This document shows, in pieces, positions 8,784 through 16,237 of a DNA stretch of 64,000 bases (position 1 is the first letter of the stretch; every line of letters starts with the position of its first letter). A program made the position numbers and the translations under genes. The notes below the pieces were generated by a model, which was not told the DNA's origin, did no database searches, and worked only from the letters and a program-made list of their open reading frames with translations. The DNA comes from an uncultured Bacteroidales bacterium (lineage in GTDB: Bacteria; Bacteroidota; Bacteroidia; Bacteroidales; Muribaculaceae), in assembly GCA_902776835.1 (NCBI GenBank), contig CACYRK010000001.1, positions 79,258-143,257 on the forward strand. Direction: 5' to 3'.

Positions 8784-10316
8784 ATGCTGAATTTCACACC
8801 GCTCGCGAGGCGCTTTTTCCTGAGCCGCCTGCGCGACCATGTGCGCTACATCCATCATGCCGACGCGGTGCAGCAGGAACAACTGGTGAAACTCATCGAG
8901 AAAACCTCGCTCACCGAGTGGGGCCGAAAGTATGACTACTCCACCCTGCGCACTTACCGCCAGTGGTCGCAGCGCGTGCCGCTCACGCGCTACGACGACG
9001 TGCGCGCATACATCATGCGCATGATTCGCGGCGAGGCAAGCGTGCTGTGGCCCGGTAAGACCTACAACTTTGCGCAGTCGAGCGGCACCAGCGGCAAGAG
9101 CAAGTACATCCCCATCACCACCGACTCGTTCCGTCTGAACCACTACCAAGGCGCGAGCGACGTGGTGTCGCACTACCTGAACCTCAACCCTGAGAGCCGC
9201 ATCTTCGCCGGCAAGGCACTGATATTGGGCGGCAGTTTTGGCAACGAACTGCGCGACCTGCCGCGTGGCGTGCGCGTGGGCGACCTGAGCGCCAGCCTGA
9301 TCGACAATATGAACCCGCTGGTGGCCAAGTTCCGCGTGCCTGCCAAGGACATCGCCCTGATGGAGCAGTGGAACGAGAAACTGCCCGCCCTGGTCGAGGC
9401 CAGCATCGGCGAGGACATCACCAACCTCAGCGGCGTGCCCTCGTGGTTCCTCACCGTCATCAAGCATGTGTTGCAACGCACCGGCGCCAGTTGCATCCAC
9501 GAGGTGTGGCCCAACCTGGAGGTGTTTTTCCACGGCGGCATCGCCTTCGACCCTTATCGCCCGCAGTATGAGCAACTGTGCGACATGAGCCGCATGCACC
9601 TGCTCGACACCTACAACGCCAGCGAGGGCTTCTTCGCCGTGCAGAGCGACTGGGACACCACGGCAATGCTGCTGCTTCTCGACGTGGGCGTGTTCTACGA
9701 GTTTATCCCGCAGGGCCAGTGGGCCGACGACGACGCCACGGCCCTGCCCATCTGGGAAATCGAGGCCGGAAAGACCTACGAATTGGTGATTACCGCCTGC
9801 AACGGCCTGTGCCGCTACCGCATCGGCGACACCGTGACCATCGAGCAACTCAACCCGGTGAAAATCAAGATTGCGGGGCGCACACGCAGTTTCATCAACG
9901 CCTTCGGCGAGGAACTGATGGAGCACAACGCCGAGCAGGCCATTGCGCAAGCCCAGCAAGAGACCGGGCTGCGGGTCCTGAACTACACAGTGGCCCCAGT
10001 CTTTGCCACCGCGACCACCCGTGGATGCCACCAATGGCTCATCGAGTTTGACCAGCCTCCGGCCGACCCCGAGCCGTTTATGCTCTCGCTCGACAAGGCG
10101 CTACGCTCACTCAACAGCGACTACAACGCCAAGCGCACCGGCGACATCTTCATGGCGCCGCCCGCGCTCACCATCGCCAGCCCAGGCCTCTTCGAGCGAT
10201 GGCTCGCCGCCACAGGCAAACTCGGCGGCCAGCGCAAAGTGCTGCGACTGAGCAACAACCGCGACATCATCGACGACATCCTAAAAATCGACAACCCCAA
10301 AAACAATAGCCTATAG
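8784..10316 (+). CDS. GH3 auxin-responsive-promoter-like acyl-adenylating enzyme
   Basis: A 510-aa member of the GH3 family. Plant members join amino acids to acyl acids through an acyl-adenylate; the bacterial substrates are not known. The nucleotide-binding motif is visible as QSSGTSGKSKYIP at about residue 95, followed by YNASEGFF at about 275 and the hinge region NGLCRYRIGDTV at about 345. Length is typical of Bacteroidetes members. It starts 32 bp after deoC, so it is probably in the same transcript. Its stop is 2 bp from the stop of the convergent AAA ATPase gene. Confidence 0.85.
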   Translation: MLNFTPLARRFFLSRLRDHVRYIHHADAVQQEQLVKLIEKTSLTEWGRKYDYSTLRTYRQWSQRVPLTRYDDVRAYIMRMIRGEASVLWPGKTYNFAQSSGTSGKSKYIPITTDSFRLNHYQGASDVVSHYLNLNPESRIFAGKALILGGSFGNELRDLPRGVRVGDLSASLIDNMNPLVAKFRVPAKDIALMEQWNEKLPALVEASIGEDITNLSGVPSWFLTVIKHVLQRTGASCIHEVWPNLEVFFHGGIAFDPYRPQYEQLCDMSRMHLLDTYNASEGFFAVQSDWDTTAMLLLLDVGVFYEFIPQGQWADDDATALPIWEIEAGKTYELVITACNGLCRYRIGDTVTIEQLNPVKIKIAGRTRSFINAFGEELMEHNAEQAIAQAQQETGLRVLNYTVAPVFATATTRGCHQWLIEFDQPPADPEPFMLSLDKALRSLNSDYNAKRTGDIFMAPPALTIASPGLFERWLAATGKLGGQRKVLRLSNNRDIIDDILKIDNPKNNSL

Positions 10317-10318
10317 GC

Positions 10319-11449
10319 TCAATCCATTTTGCTCTTTAGCCAAATGGCAAGCAAGGGATCAGAAATCGAGAATTCGCGGCCTTTCAGCGTGATGATGTCA
10401 TAATCAAGCAATTGCTTTACAGCCGATTGCACCGCGCTGGCTGACTTCAGATTGTTTCGTTTAACGAAAGCCGCCGAGGTTAAATGTGTGACAACTCCCT
10501 CGCGCGCTATAGCGTAAAGCACTTCTTTCTGCGACACTGTGATGAACGCCAATAGTTCTTGCAATCGCTTCTCATTTTGCGCGATATAACTATCGGTCAC
10601 TTGATCTATTACACTCAGCGTGCATGTTTCGCCTTGAGACACCTCGATGAATGCATCATGAAAAATACGGTGCATGTACATCGTCACGCCATTCCACTTA
10701 TTGTATACTTGCATTACTGCATCCTTATCTACACTCTTGCCTTCTTCGGCAAAGTGGTGGGTCACAAAAGCCGTGTATTTATCTAATGCTATTGGTTCGA
10801 GTTGGAGCAAACTTGCGCTTTGGTAAAATGGTCGTTTGCTGGAGAAAAACATCTCATTCATTATGCGACGCTCGCTTCCGGCAAAGATGAAGTAGGTGTT
10901 TTTCAATCGTTGAATTTTGCCACGCAGTTGTGCCTCGACATTTTTTTCGACGTAGTGCGTAATTTGCTGGAACTCATCAATTGCCACAATGCACGGTTTT
11001 TCAGCATCCTCGAGATAATCAAAAATCTCATCGAGAGTTAACTCCGGAGCGGTTATTTGGCCAAGGCTGATATTAAACGTGGGGGTTCCATTGAGTGGAT
11101 TGTAGCCAAAACTGGCATTAAGCGAACGCAGTGCGGCCACGAACTTCATCAGCATTCGGTCGCTTTTCTTTGCCACAACCTTGAATACCGCTTTTCCAAG
11201 TTCAAGAATCAACTCACTAAGTGAAGTTGTATGCAAGATGTCAACCGGGATAGTTATAAAGTGGTCTTTTATAGCAGGTTGTTCAAAACAATGATTGATC
11301 AACCCCGTCTTACCCATGCGACGAGCAGAAGTGAGCACCACGTTGCTTTGATTTGTCAACGCCTTTATTAGAAACTGCGTTTCAGTTTCTCGGTCACAGA
11401 AAAACTCCTCAGGAATCATTGGAGTAAGTATGAATGGATTCTTTTTCAT
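10319..11449 (-). CDS. AAA+ ATPase with C-terminal winged helix
   Basis: A 376-aa P-loop ATPase. Walker A is TSARRMGKTGL (about residue 40-50), Walker B is CIVAIDEFQ (about 152-160) and a sensor-like FAGSERR follows at about 190. The C-terminal third (about 285-376) looks like a winged-helix domain (ISVSDPLLAIWLKSKMD at the end). Such ATPases are common and often strain-variable in Bacteroidales; some act with toxins or nucleases, but no partner is adjacent here. It has its own consensus promoter. Function beyond ATP hydrolysis is unknown. Confidence 0.75.
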   Translation of the reverse strand: MKKNPFILTPMIPEEFFCDRETETQFLIKALTNQSNVVLTSARRMGKTGLINHCFEQPAIKDHFITIPVDILHTTSLSELILELGKAVFKVVAKKSDRMLMKFVAALRSLNASFGYNPLNGTPTFNISLGQITAPELTLDEIFDYLEDAEKPCIVAIDEFQQITHYVEKNVEAQLRGKIQRLKNTYFIFAGSERRIMNEMFFSSKRPFYQSASLLQLEPIALDKYTAFVTHHFAEEGKSVDKDAVMQVYNKWNGVTMYMHRIFHDAFIEVSQGETCTLSVIDQVTDSYIAQNEKRLQELLAFITVSQKEVLYAIAREGVVTHLTSAAFVKRNNLKSASAVQSAVKQLLDYDIITLKGREFSISDPLLAIWLKSKMD

Positions 11450-11477
11450 AACAGCCTCATTTAGATGATTACGCCTG

Positions 11478-11509
11478 CAAATTTACAGCAAGTTTTTAAA
11501 TTATGCAAA
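11478..11509 (-). promoter_or_regulatory. Promoter of the AAA ATPase gene
   Basis: Read on the minus strand: TTTG (11509-11506), 20 nt, TAAATTTG (11485-11478). It is a full consensus match, about 30 nt upstream of the ATG. The flanking gap 11450-11810 holds this promoter, a 14-bp direct repeat (TTTTGTCAGCATAA, twice between 11522 and 11550) and a 9-bp tandem array. Confidence 0.75.
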
Positions 11510-11579
11510 TAAAATTATTTTGTCAGCATAATTTTGTCAGCATAATTTTGGTGGCATAAAAACCAGGCGAGAGCCTTTC

Positions 11580-11675
11580 CTATAGTTGCTATTGACGCTA
11601 TAGTCCCTATAAACGCAATAATTGCTATAAATGCTATAGTTGCTAATGCTATAGTTGCTATAAATGCTATAAATA
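11580..11675. repeat. 9-bp tandem repeat array, copy 1
   Basis: Ten 9-bp units of the form CTATARWTG (for example CTATAGTTG and CTATAAATG) plus one 6-bp unit. An array of the same unit lies at 43793-43873. Nothing coding is seen in it. Confidence 0.85.
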
Positions 11676-11810
11676 AAGATCGCCTGCTGCCTCCTCACGG
11701 GTGCTAAGCAGGCGATAAACTTTTTCTCTTGAGCGCCGGCGCGAAGAATTATGGCACAATGTCGGCCGGGCTTTTGTGCTTATGAAAAAGTTGTTACAAC
11801 TATGTTATCA

Positions 11811-14294
11811 TTACATGCCTTGGCCTTGCTGTTGCTGGCCGGCATTGTTGCCGCCAGTGGAACTGCCGCCAACCACGTCGTCGTTTTCGATGGTCTTGTC
11901 GGTCTTTTTCACGCGGGCGTTCAGCGAGCCGAAGCGGTAACTCACGCGCAGTCTGAAGTTGCGGTCCTTGAAACTGTAGTCGTTAACACCGGTGTAGTCG
12001 CCCTGCACGGTGTAGTCCTTATAGTGCATGTACTTGCCCGAGAAGGGATTCTGAGCGTTTATGCTCACCGTCAAGCGGCCATCCTTGAGGAAACTGCGCT
12101 GCAAGCCGAAACTGTGGAACCACATTGCGCCGCTGTGACCATAGAGGCTCGTGAAACCACCGCCCCACTGACCCACATTGGCCGTTAACATCAGTTGGCC
12201 AGGCAGGAATTGTGTGAGTTGAGCGAAGAGGAACGTGCCCCAGCGGCGATATTTCAGGTTCAAGTCGTCGCTATGGTCGTCGTTGCAGCCGATATTGCCG
12301 TTTAACATCAGCGAGGTGCCCATGCGAGGCTGCCACTGCAAGAAGCCGTTCAGGCCGTAGTAGCGCTCCACTTGCGTGTTGCGATAGGTGGAGAAGGTGC
12401 GGCCGTCCTCAGCCCAGTTCACAGCGCAAATCTGATTGTTGTTGAATGCGAAGGTGGGCGTGACGTTGAACGTAATCTTCTGGCCGATGTGCATATAAGT
12501 GAGCGTAATCGAGTAGTTGCGGGCACTCACCAGGTCGGGGTTACCATATTGTACCGAGGTGGGGCTCTCGATGCGTGCAGGATTCAGATACTCAATACCG
12601 GGGCGCTGGGTGGCGGTGGCAAAGCCGAGTTTGATGTTGTTGGCCGGGTCAATCTGGTAACTAACGCTGGCGCTCGGCACCCAGTCATTGAGCGAGTGGT
12701 GGAAACCGGGCTTTGAGCCATCGCGGTAACGGGCCTTCAGGTAACTCCATTCGTAACGCAGGCCGGCGCGGGCGCTCCACTGGTTTTTGCGGTAAGTGGC
12801 GCTGAAGTAGGCGGCGCCCACCTGTGTCAGGTGTGTGAAGCGGCTGTCAACGCTAAGGTTCGGGCTAACACCAATGGGATCAGTGTTCATGCCAAGGTAA
12901 TCCATGATGGTGTGGCTGCCGTTTGAGCGATAGATGTACTTCAAGCCGGTCTCCATCGTCAGCGTCTGGGAGAGCGGACGCGTCCAGTCAATCTGGCCGG
13001 TGTGCTCCCAGAAACTCTCCTTGCCGCGCTGGTTGGTGCCGTTGTAGGGCACGGGCAGGTTCAGCGCGTCGGCATAGCGGCTCTCGCTGTCGGAGTGCTT
13101 GCGCGTGCTCGACACCATGTAACTTGCCGTGATGGTCTCGCCCAAGCGGTGGGTGCGGTGCTGGTAGTCGAGTTGGCCGTTAATATTGTAATAGTACATG
13201 CTGGGCACGTGAGTGTTCATCATGAAACTGTACTGCGGGGTGCCGGTGCGGTCGACGCGACGCGTGGCGGTGGTCATGTCGCTCAGCGCGTCATAGTAGT
13301 AACCACCCACTTGAGCGGTAAACAGGTTGAGCGTGTCGGGCTCATAACTGGCCTCGAGGTTACCGTAGTGCACGTTGACACTGTTGCGCGAGGTGCCATT
13401 GGTGCGCAGCGTGTCGAGCGAGGCGGCAAAGGTCTGCCAAGTGTCGAAAACTTGCTTGTTGCCATGGCGCGCATTGTGGTGGAAGCCATAGTTGACCGTA
13501 GTCACCACCTTGCCCATCTGCGACGTGACATAGGCACTGGCACCCGGATTGCCACGAGAGTCAAGGCTGGCGGTCACATTACCGGTCACGCCATTCATGT
13601 TGGTGTTATCCTCGGTGACGATGTTCAAGATCGCGCTCACGCCCTCGGCATCGTATTTTGCGCCGGGGTCGGTGATGACCTCGATGCGCTTAATCATGCT
13701 TGCCGGGATGGCGCGAAGCACGTCCTTCGCTTTGTCGCCCGAGAGCATCGGAGCCGGACGGCCATTGTAATAAATCTTAAAGCCGCTGCTTCCGCGCACG
13801 GTGATGTTGTCCTGACCGTCGACAGTAACCAGAGGCACCTTGCGGAGCATCTCCAGCACACTGTTGGTCTTGCTGTCGGCATCGCCCTGCACATCATAAC
13901 TCAGGCGGTCGATGTCGTTCTTCACCAGCGGACGCTGCGCCGTCACCTCGACTCCCTTGAGCACATTTGCGGAGATCGGCAGCGTGATATCGCCCAACTG
14001 CGCCGTGGACTGCGAACTGCTCACCGCAAACGAGCGCGATGTCTCCACCTTGCCCACTGCGGTAATCTTAATAATGTACTGGCCCGACTGCTCCAGCGAC
14101 TGGCTGAAGGTGCCGTCCTCCTCGGTGACGTTGACATACTTGGCATGCACCGTATCTGCGGCGGCATAGATGCGCACCGTGGCAAAGGGTTCGCCCACGC
14201 CATCAGGGTCGATGGCCTTGCATGTGACTTTGTACTGCGCCGAAGCCACAATTGTTGTAAGAAGCAACAACAGAATAAATAATCTTCGTATCAT
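11811..14294 (-). CDS. Outer-membrane beta-barrel receptor (OMP_b-brl_3 type), first copy
   Basis: An 827-aa outer-membrane protein. Signal peptide MIRRLFILLLLLTTIVASAQ, then a carboxypeptidase-D-like domain (about 22-115). Next is a plug-like domain (about 125-235) with LRKVPLVTVDGQDNITVRG and IKRIEVITDPGAKYDAEG. The C-terminal barrel is of the outer_membrane_beta-barrel_3 type. It ends in a low-complexity Gly/Gln tail (GQQQQGQGM), not the usual aromatic residue. The layout matches TonB-dependent transporters of unknown substrate. It is related in architecture to the barrel gene at 16238-18610; no SusD-like partner is present. Confidence 0.85.
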   Translation of the reverse strand: MIRRLFILLLLLTTIVASAQYKVTCKAIDPDGVGEPFATVRIYAAADTVHAKYVNVTEEDGTFSQSLEQSGQYIIKITAVGKVETSRSFAVSSSQSTAQLGDITLPISANVLKGVEVTAQRPLVKNDIDRLSYDVQGDADSKTNSVLEMLRKVPLVTVDGQDNITVRGSSGFKIYYNGRPAPMLSGDKAKDVLRAIPASMIKRIEVITDPGAKYDAEGVSAILNIVTEDNTNMNGVTGNVTASLDSRGNPGASAYVTSQMGKVVTTVNYGFHHNARHGNKQVFDTWQTFAASLDTLRTNGTSRNSVNVHYGNLEASYEPDTLNLFTAQVGGYYYDALSDMTTATRRVDRTGTPQYSFMMNTHVPSMYYYNINGQLDYQHRTHRLGETITASYMVSSTRKHSDSESRYADALNLPVPYNGTNQRGKESFWEHTGQIDWTRPLSQTLTMETGLKYIYRSNGSHTIMDYLGMNTDPIGVSPNLSVDSRFTHLTQVGAAYFSATYRKNQWSARAGLRYEWSYLKARYRDGSKPGFHHSLNDWVPSASVSYQIDPANNIKLGFATATQRPGIEYLNPARIESPTSVQYGNPDLVSARNYSITLTYMHIGQKITFNVTPTFAFNNNQICAVNWAEDGRTFSTYRNTQVERYYGLNGFLQWQPRMGTSLMLNGNIGCNDDHSDDLNLKYRRWGTFLFAQLTQFLPGQLMLTANVGQWGGGFTSLYGHSGAMWFHSFGLQRSFLKDGRLTVSINAQNPFSGKYMHYKDYTVQGDYTGVNDYSFKDRNFRLRVSYRFGSLNARVKKTDKTIENDDVVGGSSTGGNNAGQQQQGQGM

Positions 14295-14468
14295 AATATC
14301 ATATCCAATTATATCCTTTTTTACCTTTGCGAATGAGTCATGCCACTCATCGGCTAACTATTCACGTCTATAAGACGCAGGTTTATACCGAAAAGTTGCA
14401 CAAAAATCTATTAAAATATATTAATTTACCTTTCGCAGACACCACGCATTGGGTTTATCGCAAAAAGA

Positions 14469-14500
14469 ATTGAGTATGTCGGCAAAAAACGCTAACTTTG
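14469..14500 (+). promoter_or_regulatory. Promoter of the HAD gene
   Basis: TAACTTTG (14493-14500) with ATTG (14469-14472), one base from TTTG, 20 nt upstream. The HAD start codon lies 34 nt after it. Another TACCTTTG is at 14332-14339 but lacks a partner. Confidence 0.6.
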
Positions 14501-14533
14501 CACTCGGCGCAACACATTGCGCTTTACCATATT

Positions 14534-15160
14534 ATGATTAAGAACATTCTATTTGACCAAGGGGGCGTAATCGTCGACCTGGACAGCAGGCGATGCATCG
14601 ACGCACTGCTGCGTCTGGGCATGGCCGACCCTGAGCAGTTTATCGGCCTTTATGCGCAGGCCGGACCGTTTGCGGCCCTCGAGGCGGGCACCATGAGTGT
14701 CGACGAGTTTCATCGCGTGTTGCTGCCGGAATTCCCTGCCAACGTCAGCGCCAGCGACCTCGACGAGGCTTTCCAGTCGTTCATCGTGGGCATTCCACTG
14801 CACCGACTGCAGGCCATCACCGAGTTACGGCGCAACTACAAGACCTACATCCTGTCGAACACCAACCCCATCATGATGAACGGCGTGCTGGCACGCAACT
14901 TCGCGCAGGATGGGAAAACGGTTCACGACTACTTCGACGGCCTGATTCTCAGTTACGAGGCCGGCTGCTGCAAGCCCGAAAGGCACATCTTTGACTACGC
15001 CGTCGAGCGCTACGGCATACGGCCCGAGGAGTCGCTGTTTCTCGACGACGGACAGGTGAACGTCGACGCCGCACGCAACCTGGGCTTCCACGCCGCCCTG
15101 GTACCTCCAGGCACCGAATTCGTGGAAGTGCTACGACACGAACTCAATCTGACATTGTAA
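14534..15160 (+). CDS. HAD-family phosphatase
   Basis: A 208-aa haloacid-dehalogenase-superfamily hydrolase, similar in motif pattern to sugar-phosphate phosphatases such as YihX. Motif I is FDQGGVIVDLD at residues 7-17. The nucleophile is the first Asp; the position two residues later is Gly, as in the YihX-like group. Motif II is ILSNTNP (about 110-116), motif III probably the Lys in CCKPERH, and motif IV LFLDDGQVN. The start at 14534 (MIKNILFDQGG) fits the fold and the promoter; the frame is open 12 codons further up but that would overlap the -7 element. Substrate unknown. Confidence 0.85.
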   Translation: MIKNILFDQGGVIVDLDSRRCIDALLRLGMADPEQFIGLYAQAGPFAALEAGTMSVDEFHRVLLPEFPANVSASDLDEAFQSFIVGIPLHRLQAITELRRNYKTYILSNTNPIMMNGVLARNFAQDGKTVHDYFDGLILSYEAGCCKPERHIFDYAVERYGIRPEESLFLDDGQVNVDAARNLGFHAALVPPGTEFVEVLRHELNLTL

Positions 15161-15226
15161 CGCGGGGTTCGGTGGCCACGATTGTGCCGTGGCAGCAATC
15201 AACAATAGACCACTTATTTATCCAAA

Positions 15227-15270
15227 CAAAAAATGTAGAAAAAGGGACAGCCCTTTCTCTACATTTTTTG
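15227..15270. terminator. Bidirectional terminator hairpin
   Basis: A 20-bp stem with one mismatch, loop ACAG at 15247-15250, A-rich on the left and T-rich on the right. It therefore terminates both the HAD gene (plus) and the convergent GNAT gene (minus). Confidence 0.85.
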
Positions 15271-15295
15271 GTTTGAAAGAATTTCAGGATGGCGA

Positions 15296-16177
15296 CTATT
15301 GCTTCCAGCGCTTGAGCATCGGGAAGAACCCCCGCATCATCTGCTTGTATTCCTCATTTGTCATCGGCTTGGGCATGTGCTTGTTGATCTCGTCGACAAA
15401 CTGTGCGCAGTGGTCAATCATCTCGTCCATTGTGCAGTCCTGCAGGAACTTGCCGTCGCTGTAGCAATATTTGCAGTAGTCAAAGCAGATGCTGCCGTCG
15501 GCATTTGTGCCACAGTCGTCGTCGCACGTGAGCGGCATGCCGCAACTTTGGCAGAATTGTGGCAACTGACCCGGCCTCAAGGTCTTAACCTTGGCTGGGA
15601 AGGTCGCATCGTAGGCGGCATAGCCCGCCGGGTCGGCATCGCAAACAAAGTAGCCCTTGGGCGGGCCATAAGTTGCCTCAATGCCGCCAAGCCAACCCGG
15701 GATGAGTTCCTGAGCCAAGAAAAATGGCACTTCGGCATCGCGCGGCTCCGAGTGATAATGGATGCCCAGCGTGCTGGCCAACACAAAGCCCGCCTGACTG
15801 TAGAAATCGATGTTGCCCTCCATGCACACAAAGCCTACGCCCATCGAGCGGGCCTTATCCAACGCAAAGTTAAGCAACTGCAAGCCGTAGCCACGACGCT
15901 GATAGTCGGGATGGATGCTGATAGGCCCGAAGGTCCACGACCCGCGGCGGGTGCCGTCATCGAGGAGAAGTTCGGCCCGCGAAAACAACACATGGCCTAT
16001 TATGCGGCCGTCCTCTACCATCACAAGGTCGAGTTCGGGAATGAAATCGGGATTAACGCGGTACTGATTGAGCACATAATGCTCATGGCAGCCAGGACGA
16101 TACACGTTCCAAAATGCTTCGCGGGTGAGGTTTTCCACCTCGCGATAGTCGGCTGGTTGTTCTAATCGAATGTTCAT
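15296..16177 (-). CDS. GNAT acetyltransferase fused to a zinc-ribbon domain
   Basis: A 293-aa two-domain protein. Residues 1 to about 150 are a GNAT N-acetyltransferase; the acetyl-CoA pyrophosphate loop reads QRRGYGLQLL, preceded by a beta-4 strand FGPISIHPDY. The C-terminal part, from about 205, is a putative zinc-ribbon domain: FCQSCGMPL, CDDDCG, FDYCKYCYSDGKF, then MDEMIDHC. This zinc-ribbon family is usually a stand-alone protein of roughly 80 aa, so this is a fusion. Acetylation substrate unknown. It has its own promoter-like sequence and converges on the HAD gene. Confidence 0.85.
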   Translation of the reverse strand: MNIRLEQPADYREVENLTREAFWNVYRPGCHEHYVLNQYRVNPDFIPELDLVMVEDGRIIGHVLFSRAELLLDDGTRRGSWTFGPISIHPDYQRRGYGLQLLNFALDKARSMGVGFVCMEGNIDFYSQAGFVLASTLGIHYHSEPRDAEVPFFLAQELIPGWLGGIEATYGPPKGYFVCDADPAGYAAYDATFPAKVKTLRPGQLPQFCQSCGMPLTCDDDCGTNADGSICFDYCKYCYSDGKFLQDCTMDEMIDHCAQFVDEINKHMPKPMTNEEYKQMMRGFFPMLKRWKQ

Positions 16178-16198
16178 CTCTATTCAGTATTTTTTCTG

Positions 16199-16230
16199 CA
16201 AAAATAAAGATTTTTTTCCTCAACCGCAAG
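16199..16230 (-). promoter_or_regulatory. Candidate promoter of the GNAT gene
   Basis: Minus-strand TATTTTTG (16206-16199) with CTTG (16230-16227) 20 nt upstream, one base from consensus. It overlaps the gap before the barrel gene's stop at 16238. Confidence 0.5.
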
Positions 16231-16237
16231 CAGCGCT

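Noticed and set aside
11580..11675. CRISPR or iteron origin
   Set aside because: 9-bp units without spacers and no replication-initiator gene nearby; recurrence at 43793 also argues against an origin.
11811..14294. SusC/SusD polysaccharide utilisation locus
   Set aside because: No SusD-like lipoprotein or glycoside hydrolase lies beside this or the other barrel genes; the barrel is of the OMP_b-brl_3 type.
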